Source: Candidatus Competibacteraceae bacterium (GTDB taxonomy: Bacteria > Pseudomonadota > Gammaproteobacteria > Competibacterales > JAHEDQ01). Taken from it: a stretch of 34,142 nt of DNA. How positions within the stretch are numbered: position 1 is the first letter of the stretch; each line of letters starts with the position of its first letter. The position numbers were made by a program, and so were the translations under genes. The notes under the pieces are model-generated. The model was given only the letters and a program-made list of their open reading frames with translations, did not search any database and was not told the DNA's origin. The stretch spans positions 1-34,142 of the forward strand of contig JAHEDQ010000020.1 of assembly GCA_024641125.1 (NCBI GenBank), read 5' to 3'. Below, piece after piece: positions 15,525 through 24,084 of the stretch.

Positions 15525-16802
15525 ATGGCCAATATCGTTTTTACCAACGTCCGAATTCTGGATGGCAGCGGCGAGTACCCCTACAGCGGGGAGGTCACCG
15601 TCCAGGGCAATCGCATCCAGCACATCACCCGGGGCTACCGGGCCTCGCCCACCAACGGCCACACCGTCATCGACGGCGCCGGCGCCACCCTGATGCCCGG
15701 TTTGTGCGATGCCCATACCCACTTCAGTTGGAACGACCAACCCAGTCTGGACGCGATTCAGCGCATGCCGCCCGAGGAACACACCCTGTTCAGCGCCCAG
15801 GTTGCCAAGACCCTCCTGGACAGCGGGTTCACCATGTGTGTGGGCGCCGCGGCGGCCAAACCCCGGCTGGACGTGGTGATCCGGAATGCGATCAATTGCG
15901 GACAGATTCCGGGACCGCGCTACCTGGCGAACGGTCAGGAGATCGCGACTCTGGGTGGCCTGGGTGACACCTCGCCACCCCACATCGACGTGCCTGAGCT
16001 CAGCTTCGGAGTGGTGGTGAGCGGTCCTGAGGAGATGCGCCGGGTGGTCCGAACCTTCATCAAATACGGGGTCGATTTGCTGAAATTGAACCTCTCCGGT
16101 GAGGAAATAGCGGGTGTCGGAGCCGAGGAAACACCGATGACCGACGAGGAGACGGCGATGGCCGTTTCCGAGGCGCGCCGCCGCGGCAAGCGGGTCTGTG
16201 CCCACGCCCGCTCCGCCGAGTCGGTGAAAATGTGCGTGCGCCACGGGGTGGACATCATCTACCACGCCAGTTTCGCCGACGAGGAGGCCCTGGACCTGTT
16301 GGAGGCCAACAAGGACAAGCACTTCGTGGCGCCCGGTCTGGCCTGGCTGATTCAGACGTCGCGTCATGCCGAGCCCTGGGGAATCAAGCCGGACTCACCA
16401 CTGGCCATCATGTATCAGCGGGAGCTCGAGGTGGCGGTGGAGACCATGCGCAAAATGCACAAACGCGGGATTCGGGTACTGCCCGGCGGCGACTATGGAT
16501 TCGCCTGGACGCCTCACGGAACCAATGCCCGCGATCTCGAGTACTTCGTCAACATGGTCGGGATGACCCCGATGGAAGCCGTGGTATCGGCCACGCGCAT
16601 GGGGGGAGAGATATTCGGCAAACCCAAGGAACTGGGGCTGCTCAAGGAAGGGTACCTGGCCGATCTGCTGCTGGTGGACGGAGACCCGCTGGCGGACATC
16701 GCCATTTTGCAGGACAAGTCGCGCCTTCTGGCAATCATGAAGGACGGCGAATTCTACAAACAACCGGACGTAACCCCGCAGCGGGCGCGGCTGGCCGTTT
16801 AG
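15525..16802 (+). CDS. Amidohydrolase-superfamily metal-dependent hydrolase
   Basis: This is a TIM-barrel amidohydrolase of 425 residues, resembling imidazolonepropionase- and prolidase-like members. Metal-site residues are in place: H64 and H66 in CDAHTH, K187 in VDLLKLNLSGE (a candidate carboxylated lysine), H227 in VCAHARS, H247 in IIYHASF, and catalytic D323 in PGGDYGF. The N-terminal beta-sandwich begins with NVRILDGSGE, and the C-terminal return strand ends with LADLLLVDGDPL, both standard. No signal peptide is seen. It probably hydrolyses a cyclic amide, imide or dipeptide-like bond. Its TAG stop abuts the MITE-like element that separates it from the transporter genes. Confidence 0.87.
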   Translation: MANIVFTNVRILDGSGEYPYSGEVTVQGNRIQHITRGYRASPTNGHTVIDGAGATLMPGLCDAHTHFSWNDQPSLDAIQRMPPEEHTLFSAQVAKTLLDSGFTMCVGAAAAKPRLDVVIRNAINCGQIPGPRYLANGQEIATLGGLGDTSPPHIDVPELSFGVVVSGPEEMRRVVRTFIKYGVDLLKLNLSGEEIAGVGAEETPMTDEETAMAVSEARRRGKRVCAHARSAESVKMCVRHGVDIIYHASFADEEALDLLEANKDKHFVAPGLAWLIQTSRHAEPWGIKPDSPLAIMYQRELEVAVETMRKMHKRGIRVLPGGDYGFAWTPHGTNARDLEYFVNMVGMTPMEAVVSATRMGGEIFGKPKELGLLKEGYLADLLLVDGDPLADIAILQDKSRLLAIMKDGEFYKQPDVTPQRARLAV

Positions 16803-16962
16803 GGAGCCCCTGATTTACTCGTGAACGTGCATGTTGGGACTCAAATGCGCAGCGTCATGGTTGCAACTCTTGGCAATAGAACAATTATTGCCCGTGATCT
16901 GCGCCTTGAATCTGCACAGTTCCGCCTCCAACCTGCTTGGTCCGGAGTAAATCGGGGGCTCC
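16803..16962. mobile_element. MITE-like inverted-repeat element, 160 bp
   Basis: The arms GGAGCCCCTGATTTACTC (16803-16820) and its reverse complement at 16945-16962 match at 17 of 18 positions. No coding sequence lies between them. The left flank is TTAG (which includes the amidohydrolase stop) and the right flank is CCAG, so no clean target duplication remains. The left 30 bases resemble a second copy of this motif at 31192, which favours a transposon end over a chance hairpin. The element could also act as an intra-operon RNA stem. Confidence 0.55.
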
Positions 16963-16986
16963 CCAGGGGCTCGACGGTCTGATCCG

Positions 16987-17847
16987 GTGAAGCTGTTTCT
17001 GCTGACGCTGCTCAACGGTCTCACCCTTGCGGCGCTGTACTTTCTGGTGGCCAGCGGCTTTACCCTGGTGTTCGGGTTGATGCGCAATGTCAATCTGGCC
17101 CACGGATCGCTCTATCTGCTGGGTGCTTACATCGGCTACGACGTGGCCGATTTCAGCGGTTCCTGGTTTCTGGGGGTGGCCGCGGGTTTCGTTTCAATGG
17201 CGGCTGCCGGCCTGTTGCTGCAGGTTCTGGTGTTCCGGCACATGGAGGGTCAGGATCTGCGACAGACCCTGGTAACCATCGGTATCTCCATCGTGCTGGC
17301 CGATCTCATGCTGGCGATCTGGGGCGGAACCACGTATCAGTTCGAACCACCGGAATGGCTGTATGGGGCCACCCGGATGCCGCTGGTGCGCGCCTATCCA
17401 ACGTATCGGCTCGCCCTTTTGGGCACCGCCGTGGTGATCGGCATTGCCCTGTGGTTGTTTTTGAACCGGACCCGGGTCGGGATGATGATCCGTGCCGGGG
17501 TCGACGACCGTGAAATGCTTTCTGCCACCGGCATCAACGTGCACCTGGTGTTCGCCATCACCTTTGCCATCGGCGCCGGGCTGGCCGGTTTTGCCGGTGT
17601 GGTGGGTGGCACCGCCCTGTCCATCGCACCGGGCGAGGACGTGCGCTACCTTCTGGCCTCCCTTGTGGTGGTGATCGTGGGCGGCATGGGCAGCGTGGCC
17701 GGGGCCGCCATAGGCGCCCTGCTGATTGGCTTGGCGGAGCAGTTCGGCCTGGCTTACTCACCCACCTACGGTGTGGTCTACACCTTTCTGATCATGGTGC
17801 TGGTACTGGCCGTGCGTCCCCAGGGCATCATGGGAAAAAAAGCATGA
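16987..17847 (+). CDS. livH: Branched-chain amino acid-type ABC permease, LivH-like
   Basis: This is an inner-membrane permease of the hydrophobic amino acid uptake (HAAT) family, with 286 residues. It opens with MKLFLLTLLNGLTLAALYFL and has about eight helices. Typical LivH segments are FGLMRNVNLAHGSLYLLGAY near the N-terminus and ASLVVVIVGGMGSVAGAAIG near the C-terminus. The start is GTG 16987 with no strong Shine-Dalgarno, because the upstream sequence is the MITE-like element. Proteins of this family import branched-chain amino acids but also urea, amides and aromatic acids. The last 4 bases overlap the LivM-like gene (ATGA). The symbol denotes family position only. Confidence 0.88.
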   Translation: MKLFLLTLLNGLTLAALYFLVASGFTLVFGLMRNVNLAHGSLYLLGAYIGYDVADFSGSWFLGVAAGFVSMAAAGLLLQVLVFRHMEGQDLRQTLVTIGISIVLADLMLAIWGGTTYQFEPPEWLYGATRMPLVRAYPTYRLALLGTAVVIGIALWLFLNRTRVGMMIRAGVDDREMLSATGINVHLVFAITFAIGAGLAGFAGVVGGTALSIAPGEDVRYLLASLVVVIVGGMGSVAGAAIGALLIGLAEQFGLAYSPTYGVVYTFLIMVLVLAVRPQGIMGKKA

Positions 17848-18863
17848 ATCCGGTCCGGGCGGGCGTGCAGGGAAAGACCACAGCAGTTGGCGTTTACCCG
17901 GGGTATGCGGTGCTTTTGATCCTGTTGCTGGCCTATCCCTGGGTCGCCAGCGGGTTCTGGACGGTTCAGGTTGGCGCCTACAGCCTGATACTCGGGATAA
18001 TTTCTCTGTCGCTGATGTTCCTGGCCGGCTACGGTGGAGTGGTTTCGCTGGCACAACTGACCATTGCCGGTTGTGCCGGGTACATGCTCGCCATCCACGG
18101 GGTCAACAGCGCCGGGCTCGGTCTGGGATGGCCCTGGTGGGCGGCGGTACCGATGGCCATTGTCATCGCCACCCTGATGGCCACACTGATCGGTTTGATT
18201 TCAGTGCGAACCGAGGGGATCTACACGATCATGATCACCCTTGCCATCGCTGTGGCCTTTTTCTACTTCACCCGCCAGAACTATACGGTGTTCAACGGAT
18301 TTACCGGCTTTGCCGGTGTGGAGCCGCCGCCCCTGTTCGGAATCAACTGGCGCGACGCCATGCCGTTCTACTACCTCTGTCTCACGGTGGCGGTGCTGTG
18401 TTACAGCCTGGTGCTGTACCTGGGGCGATCCAACTTCGGCATTGCCATGCAGGCGATCCGCGACAATCCACGGCGCATGTCCACCCTCGGTTTCAGTGTC
18501 AACACCCACCGGGTGCTGGCTTACACCATTGCTGGATTCGTGGCGGCCCTGGGCGGGGTGCTGTCGGTCTGGTTCAACGGGCGCATCTCACCCGGGTCCA
18601 TCTCCACCGGGCCGGTCATCGATATCCTCATTATTGCGGTGGTCGGCGGCCTGAGTCGGCCCATCGGCCCGTTTCTCGGTGCACTGGTGTTCGTGCTGCT
18701 GGAGAATTTTGCCATCGATCTCATAGACCGCGACCGGTTCAACACGGTCATCGGCGTTGCGTTTCTGGCCATGGTGTTGTTCTCACCCGATGGTCTGCTG
18801 GGTTTATGGGAAAAACTCAAGCCGCGGCTCGTGCCGCGCAGGGAGGGCTCGGCAGGGACGTAG
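17844..18863 (+). CDS. livM: Branched-chain amino acid-type ABC permease, LivM-like
   Basis: This is the second HAAT-family permease, 339 residues with about nine to ten helices. The LivM signature regions are FLAGYGGVVSLAQLTIAGCA near residue 50 and IAMQAIRDNPRRMSTLGFS around residue 200. The latter matches the family pattern for the loop contacting the ATPases. VVGGLSRPIGPFLGALVFVL follows in the C-terminal half. ATG 17844 overlaps the stop of the LivH-like gene in an ATGA arrangement. The C-terminal tail is basic (KLKPRLVPRREG). Confidence 0.88.
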   Translation: MNPVRAGVQGKTTAVGVYPGYAVLLILLLAYPWVASGFWTVQVGAYSLILGIISLSLMFLAGYGGVVSLAQLTIAGCAGYMLAIHGVNSAGLGLGWPWWAAVPMAIVIATLMATLIGLISVRTEGIYTIMITLAIAVAFFYFTRQNYTVFNGFTGFAGVEPPPLFGINWRDAMPFYYLCLTVAVLCYSLVLYLGRSNFGIAMQAIRDNPRRMSTLGFSVNTHRVLAYTIAGFVAALGGVLSVWFNGRISPGSISTGPVIDILIIAVVGGLSRPIGPFLGALVFVLLENFAIDLIDRDRFNTVIGVAFLAMVLFSPDGLLGLWEKLKPRLVPRREGSAGT

Positions 18864-18925
18864 TTTTATCAACCAGTGTCCACGGACGTCACCGCAGACC
18901 AGAGCATTGCGGGACGCCGTTGGAT

Positions 18926-18932
18926 AAGGAGG
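18926..18932 (+). promoter_or_regulatory. Strong ribosome binding site of the livK-like gene
   Basis: AAGGAGG lies 8 bases before GTG 18941, the strongest Shine-Dalgarno in the operon. This fits the need for excess binding protein and fixes the start inside a much longer open frame. Confidence 0.65.
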
Positions 18933-18940
18933 ATCGAGTA

Positions 18941-20200
18941 GTGAGTATCGAAAAGCGAACTGTACCGGGCGTTAAACGCAGCCTGCTAGCCGCGGCTGTA
19001 CTGGCAGTATCGGCCAGCGCCGGGGCGGCGGACGGGGTCAAGATGGGGGCCCTCGCCACCCTGGAGGGGGCCTTCACCGTGCTCGGCGAGGACGGCATGC
19101 GCGGCGTGAAAATGGCCCTGGCGGAGCGGGACAACAAGGCCTGCGGCCAGGAAATCGAACTGATTACCGGCTCATCCGACGCCTCGCCGGACAGCGCCAT
19201 CCGTGCGGCGCGGAAGCTGGTGGAGCAGGACAAGGTCGAGATTCTGATTGGACCCCTGTCCGGTTCAGAGGGACTCGCGGTCAAGGATTACGCCAAGACC
19301 CAACCCCAGGTCACATTCCTCAACGGCACCTCCGCGGCTCAGGACACCACCCTGCGTGATCCGGCGGACAACTTCTTCCGCTGGACCACCGACGGTGCCC
19401 AATGGCAGGCCGGCCTCGGCACCTATGCCTATGACGAAAAGGGCTATAAGACCGTCGTCGCCATCGCCGAGGACTACTCCTTCCCTTACACCCAGGTCAT
19501 GGGTTTTATGCTGGAGTTCTGCGAGAAGGGTGGCAAGGTTACAGACAAGTTCTGGGTACCCATCGGCAACAAGGACTATTCCACCATTGTCGCGTCGATC
19601 CCGGATGACATCGACGCCATCTATGTGGCTCTGGGGGGCGCCGATGCGGTCAATTTCCTCACCCAGTACGAGCAGGCCGGTGGCGACAAGCCGCTGATCG
19701 GCGGCTCTATCACCGTGGATCAGACGGTGATGGGCTCCAAGGGCCGTCGCAAGAGCTATGTGGTGGGCACACCCAGCGCCGGGCCGATCGCCGACTCCTG
19801 GGACGATCCGAAATGGCAGGCATTCGTAACGACTTATCAGGAAACCTATCCAGACGGTCTGCCCTCACCGTCATTGTTCGCACATGGCTATTACGTCAAT
19901 ACCCTGGCGGCTTTGACTGCGCTGGAGGCGGTGGACTGCGACCTGTCTGATGATCAGGCCAAGTTTCGTGCGGCCATGTCCAGCCTGGAACTTGAAACGC
20001 CCACCGGGATGGTGACCCTGGATGCCAATCGTCAGGCCGTGGCGGACATCTTCCTCACCGAGGTGGCCGAAGCCGATGACGGGACCTTGTACAACAAGGT
20101 GGTGAAAGTCATCCCTCAGGTGCCCCAGACCATGGGCATGGACCCTGAGGCTTTTCTGGCGCTGGGTCCGGTCGGACGGGACAACCCGGAGTGCAAATGA
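18941..20200 (+). CDS. livK: Periplasmic substrate-binding protein of the Liv-type transporter
   Basis: This is the receptor of the HAAT transporter, 419 residues before processing. A signal peptide is visible: basic region around VPGVKRS, hydrophobic LLAAAVLAVSA, and probable cleavage after SAGAA near residue 30. The mature protein has the Peripla_BP_6 type-I fold pattern, with GALATLEGAFTVLGEDGMRG, then SSDASPDSAIRAARKLVEQD and VEILIGPLSGSEGLAVKDY. The start is GTG 18941 with AAGGAGG 8 bases upstream. The open frame extends back to 18071 in a different frame of livM and is not coding there. The ligand is unknown; the linked hydrolases suggest an amide or cyclic organic acid rather than leucine. 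Confidence 0.88.
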   Translation: MSIEKRTVPGVKRSLLAAAVLAVSASAGAADGVKMGALATLEGAFTVLGEDGMRGVKMALAERDNKACGQEIELITGSSDASPDSAIRAARKLVEQDKVEILIGPLSGSEGLAVKDYAKTQPQVTFLNGTSAAQDTTLRDPADNFFRWTTDGAQWQAGLGTYAYDEKGYKTVVAIAEDYSFPYTQVMGFMLEFCEKGGKVTDKFWVPIGNKDYSTIVASIPDDIDAIYVALGGADAVNFLTQYEQAGGDKPLIGGSITVDQTVMGSKGRRKSYVVGTPSAGPIADSWDDPKWQAFVTTYQETYPDGLPSPSLFAHGYYVNTLAALTALEAVDCDLSDDQAKFRAAMSSLELETPTGMVTLDANRQAVADIFLTEVAEADDGTLYNKVVKVIPQVPQTMGMDPEAFLALGPVGRDNPECK

Positions 20201-20218
20201 TCGAAAGCTGGGCATGAC

Positions 20219-21001
20219 GTGAGCGAATCGGCTCACAGAATCGCCCACGCAAATGCGGCTCATGCCCTCATTTTGGAGGGCGTGAGCCGGCATTTTGGCG
20301 CGCTGGTGGCGTTGGACGCGATCGACCTGCGGATTCGGGCCGGTGAGCGGCGCGCCGTCCTGGGCGCCAACGGCGCCGGCAAAACCACTTTGTTCAACTG
20401 CATCACCGGGGATTTTCCCCCAACGTCCGGTCGGATACTGTTTTACGGTGAGGAAATCACACGTTTTGCACCCCATGAGCGTATCCGTCGCGGTCTGCGG
20501 CGGACCTATCAGAACTCGCTGCTGTTTCCGAGTCTTTCGGTACTGGACAATCTTTATCTGGCCGCGCGGGGCGTCACCCGTCGGCGTCTGAGTCTGCTGC
20601 GGCCCGGGCCGGAGGATGCGGCGCAGGAAAGCGCCCGGGAACTGGCGCACCTGGTGCACCTGGATCACCTGGCGGACCAGCCGGTGTCCGAACTTGCCCA
20701 TGGGCAGCAGCGTCAGCTGGAGATTGGCATGGCCCTGGCCGGTGCGCCCCGGTTCATTCTGTTCGACGAGCCTGCCGCGGGGCTGTCCCCGGCCGAGCGC
20801 CGTGAACTGGTGGCCATAGTCGAGGCGCTGCCGAAGCACATCGGCTACATCATCATCGAACACGATCTGGATGTGGCGCTGCGCCTGGCCGATTACGTCA
20901 CCGTCATGAACAACGGTGCGCTCCTGAAGGAGGGCACACCGGAGGAGATTCAGTCGGATCCGGACGTACAGAGGATTTACCTGGGAGAGCAGCATGGATG
21001 A
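20219..21001 (+). CDS. livG: Liv-type ABC transporter ATP-binding protein, LivG-like
   Basis: This is an ATPase of the HAAT transporter, with 260 residues. Walker [10 protein letters not shown] is at 49-57, the Q-loop is in [10 protein letters not shown] (about 94-103), and the signature reads [10 protein letters not shown] (159-168), the usual LivG variation of [14 protein letters not shown] is at 183-191 and the switch histidine is H215 in IIIEHDLD. The first 18 residues are an extra polar, Ala/His-rich leader. The start GTG 20219 lies within a perfect GTGAGC-N6-GCTCAC inverted repeat that may tune initiation. The last 8 bases overlap the following fusion gene. Confidence 0.87.
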   Translation: MSESAHRIAHANAAHALILEGVSRHFGALVALDAIDLRIRAGERRAVLGANGAGKTTLFNCITGDFPPTSGRILFYGEEITRFAPHERIRRGLRRTYQNSLLFPSLSVLDNLYLAARGVTRRRLSLLRPGPEDAAQESARELAHLVHLDHLADQPVSELAHGQQRQLEIGMALAGAPRFILFDEPAAGLSPAERRELVAIVEALPKHIGYIIIEHDLDVALRLADYVTVMNNGALLKEGTPEEIQSDPDVQRIYLGEQHG

Positions 21002-23225
21002 GGTGGCCCCATCCCCGCCAATGCTGGAGGTGCGGGACCTGCAGGTGTACTACGGTCGCGCCCATGCCCTGCAGGGGGTCAATCTGACGCTTCAGCAGGG
21101 GGTGGTGTCGGTGGTGGGCCGCAACGGCATGGGCAAGACCACGCTGTGCAATACCGTGATGGGCCTAATCCCGGCCCGGAGCGGAAGCATCCGCCTGGCC
21201 GGTGAGGACATACTCGGGCTCGATCCCAATCGCATTGTGCGCCGTGGAGTGGGTTATGTGCCCCAGGGTCGGCGGGTATGGCCCTCGCTGACCGTCGACG
21301 AGCACCTGAAAGTGGCGTTGCGGGGTGCGGAGGGCGCCTGGTCCATCGAACGCATCTACCAGACTTTCCCACGGCTGGCCGAGCGGCGGCGCAACGGCGG
21401 CGGTCAGCTTTCCGGCGGCGAGCAGCAGATGCTGGCCATAAGCCGGGCTCTGCTGGGCAATCCGCGTCTACTGATCATGGATGAACCCACCGAGGGTCTG
21501 GCGCCGGTCATCGTGCAGCAGGTATCGGAAATGTTGCGCACACTGGCCGCCGACGGTGATATTTCCGTCCTGCTGATCGAACAGAATCTGGGTGTGGCCA
21601 CTTCGGCGGCGAACCGGGTCGCGGTCATGGTCAACGGGCGCGTCGTTCATGAGCTTCCCGCCGCGGAGTTGGCGCGAAACCTCCCGCTGCAGCAGAAACT
21701 GCTGGGGGTCCAGGCGCAGGATGACGAAATCGACGCGGTGGCAATCGACAGCGCGGAAGCGCCCAAGGCCCCGGGACGGGTGTTTCTGGTTCGGCGGGCA
21801 CGGCACGATTCCGAGCAGATCCCGGGTCAGGGCGGGTTCAGCACCAATCGAGCGCCGACCCGATGGTCTCAGACCACCCCAAGCCACGGCTACGGATCGC
21901 AAACCGATGATCACGACCCGGTTCGGACCGCGGCTGCCACGGAGCCGTCATCCGAACACATGCCAATGCCATCCATACCGGTGTCCAGTCTGGTCGGGCG
22001 GGCTGCCTACGTGGTCGGAACCTTTGACACGAAGGGGCGCGAACTGGGGTTTCTACGGACCTGTCTGGAGCGGCGCGGTCTGCGCGTTGTGACAGTCGAC
22101 CTGAGTACCTCGCGCCAGCCTTCGCCGGCGGATGTTGGACCGGGGGAGGTGGCCCGTTGCCACCCGAAGGGCGTGTCCGCTGTATTCACCGGCGATCGGG
22201 GCAGCGCGGTCACCGCCATGGCGGCGGCCTTCGAACGCTTCGTGGCCGGACGCCGCGACCTTGCCGGCATCATATCGGCCGGCGGTTCCGGCGGCACCGC
22301 GTTGGCCACGCCCGCCATGCGCGCTCTGCCGGTGGGGGTTCCGAAGGTCATGGTTTCCACCGTGGCCTCGGGCAACGTCAAGGACTACGTCGGCCCGTCG
22401 GATATTTGCATGATGTATTCTGTGACCGACGTGTCCGGGATCAATCGGATTTCCCAGCGGGTCCTGTCCAACGCGGCCCATGCCCTGGCCGGCATGGTTT
22501 CCAACGCCCTCAGCGAGATCAGCGGCACACGCCCTGCCATCGGCCTGACCATGTTTGGTGTGACCACCCCCTGTGTGCAGGCAGTGAGTCGCGCCCTGGA
22601 GCAGCAGTTCGACTGCCTGGTATTCCACGCCACCGGGACCGGCGGGCAGTCCATGGAAAAACTGGTGGATTCCGGGCTTCTGGCGGGGGTAATTGACGCC
22701 ACAACCACCGAGGTGTGCGATCACCTGGTGGGGGGCGTATTCAGCGCGGGTGAAGACCGCCTGGGCGCGGTGATCCGAACCGGCATCCCTTATGTAGGGG
22801 CCTGCGGGGCCTTGGATATGGTGAACTGGGGCGCCCGGGAAACCGTTCCGGAGCGTTTCCAGGGTCGCAATCTCTACATACACAACCCGCAGGTGACCCT
22901 GATGCGGACCACCGTCGAGGAAAACACCCGCATCGGCCGTTGGATCGGTGAGCGCCTGAATCGAATGCCCGGACCGGTGCGATTTCTCCTGCCCGAGGGG
23001 GGCGTGTCGCTGCTGGATGCGCCTGGGCAACCGTTCCATGATCCGGAGGCGGATGCCGCGCTGTTCCGTTCGCTCGAGGACACGGTTCATCAGAGCGACT
23101 CGCGCCAACTCATTCGACTTCCCTGCAATATCAACGATCCCGCCTTCGCCGACGCGCTGGTGCAACAGTTTCTGGGCGTTTTTTCCGGGTCAGATCAAAA
23201 AGGATGGTCCCATGCCACGATTTGA
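20994..23225 (+). CDS. LivF-like ABC ATPase fused to a Tm-1-like (UPF0261) ATP-binding domain
   Basis: This is a 743-residue two-domain protein in one continuous frame. Residues 1-240 are a complete LivF-type ATPase: Walker [10 protein letters not shown] at 42-50, Q-loop in [14 protein letters not shown], signature LSGGEQQ at 139-145, and Walker [12 protein letters not shown] at 159-169. Residues about 241-335 are a low-complexity polar linker rich in Ala, Ser, Pro and Asp. Residues about 336-735 are a full Tm-1-like domain. It opens with the family block [20 protein letters not shown] and includes [35 protein letters not shown] and [15 protein letters not shown]. LivG needs this LivF half as its partner, so the transporter is tied physically to the Tm-1-like domain. 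That domain family binds ATP; its bacterial role is unknown. The 3' end overlaps the next gene by 14 bases. Confidence 0.88.
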   Translation: MDEVAPSPPMLEVRDLQVYYGRAHALQGVNLTLQQGVVSVVGRNGMGKTTLCNTVMGLIPARSGSIRLAGEDILGLDPNRIVRRGVGYVPQGRRVWPSLTVDEHLKVALRGAEGAWSIERIYQTFPRLAERRRNGGGQLSGGEQQMLAISRALLGNPRLLIMDEPTEGLAPVIVQQVSEMLRTLAADGDISVLLIEQNLGVATSAANRVAVMVNGRVVHELPAAELARNLPLQQKLLGVQAQDDEIDAVAIDSAEAPKAPGRVFLVRRARHDSEQIPGQGGFSTNRAPTRWSQTTPSHGYGSQTDDHDPVRTAAATEPSSEHMPMPSIPVSSLVGRAAYVVGTFDTKGRELGFLRTCLERRGLRVVTVDLSTSRQPSPADVGPGEVARCHPKGVSAVFTGDRGSAVTAMAAAFERFVAGRRDLAGIISAGGSGGTALATPAMRALPVGVPKVMVSTVASGNVKDYVGPSDICMMYSVTDVSGINRISQRVLSNAAHALAGMVSNALSEISGTRPAIGLTMFGVTTPCVQAVSRALEQQFDCLVFHATGTGGQSMEKLVDSGLLAGVIDATTTEVCDHLVGGVFSAGEDRLGAVIRTGIPYVGACGALDMVNWGARETVPERFQGRNLYIHNPQVTLMRTTVEENTRIGRWIGERLNRMPGPVRFLLPEGGVSLLDAPGQPFHDPEADAALFRSLEDTVHQSDSRQLIRLPCNINDPAFADALVQQFLGVFSGSDQKGWSHATI

Positions 23226-24045
23226 GCGCAGTGCGCTGCTCGACAAGTTCAATGCCATGATTCAACGGGGCGAGCCCATCATCGGCGGCGGCGCCGGTAC
23301 CGGGTTGTCAGCCAAGTGCGAGGAAGCTGGCGGGATCGACCTGATCGTGATCTACAATTCCGGCCGTTACCGAATGGCGGGCCGCGGTTCCCTGGCCGGT
23401 TTGATGGCCTATGGCAACGCCAACGACATCGTGGTGGAAATGGCACGGGAGGTTCTGCCGGTGGTGGAAAAGACGCCGGTGCTCGCCGGCGTCAACGGCA
23501 CCGATCCGTTTATGCTCACCGATCATTTCCTGGACCAGCTCAAGGCGCTGGGCTTTTCCGGCGTCCAGAATTTTCCCACCGTGGGACTGATCGACGGCAC
23601 CTTCCGCGCCAACCTGGAGGAAACCGGTATGGGCTACGGACTCGAGGTGGATATGATCGCCGCTGCCCATGCTCACGACATGCTGACCACGCCCTATGTG
23701 TTTTCCGAAGCGGACGCCCGTGCCATGGCCGGGGCGGGGGCCGACATTATTGTCTGTCATATGGGCTTGACCACGGGAGGCAGCATCGGCGCCGAGACCG
23801 CCTTGACCCTGGAGGGCTGTGTGCCGCAGATCCGCGCCTGGGCCGCTGCCGCCCGCAGCGTGCGTCAGGACGTGATCGTATTGTGCCATGGCGGACCCAT
23901 CGCCATGCCCGCCGACGCCGAATACATCCTCTCCGAGTGCCCCGAATGCAACGGGTTCTATGGCGCTTCGAGTATGGAGCGACTGCCGACGGAGCGGGCC
24001 CTCACGGAACAGACTCGAACCTTCAAAAACATCACACGCGGCTAG
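23212..24045 (+). CDS. PEP-hydrolase-like TIM-barrel protein (TIM-br_sig_trns family)
   Basis: This 277-residue protein is predicted to be a TIM barrel of the phosphoenolpyruvate hydrolase/PF09370 family. The diagnostic N-terminal block is visible: [19 protein letters not shown] (23-41), then [20 protein letters not shown] (43-62). Further conserved segments are [20 protein letters not shown] and [21 protein letters not shown] 23212 is chosen because AGGA lies 7 bases upstream and the block above starts soon after; the gene overlaps the end of the fusion gene by 14 bases, so the two are coupled. In the plant Tm-1 protein this barrel is the C-terminal half and UPF0261 the N-terminal half, so here the two are encoded in the same order as neighbours. 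Reaction and substrate are not established. Confidence 0.85.
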   Translation: MPRFERSALLDKFNAMIQRGEPIIGGGAGTGLSAKCEEAGGIDLIVIYNSGRYRMAGRGSLAGLMAYGNANDIVVEMAREVLPVVEKTPVLAGVNGTDPFMLTDHFLDQLKALGFSGVQNFPTVGLIDGTFRANLEETGMGYGLEVDMIAAAHAHDMLTTPYVFSEADARAMAGAGADIIVCHMGLTTGGSIGAETALTLEGCVPQIRAWAAAARSVRQDVIVLCHGGPIAMPADAEYILSECPECNGFYGASSMERLPTERALTEQTRTFKNITRG

Positions 24046-24084
24046 CCCGGGACCGGGCCGGAATCTGCGGCGGAGGATATGCAT

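Noticed and set aside
14478-16367. 629-codon open frame antisense to the FAH, hydrolase and amidohydrolase genes
   Set aside because: It is antisense to three well-supported genes and shows no recognisable motif or ribosome site.
20994-23225. Fusion gene as an assembly or frameshift artefact
   Set aside because: The frame is continuous through a linker of plausible length and both domains are complete. I see no duplicated or missing sequence at the join, although only read data could exclude an error.
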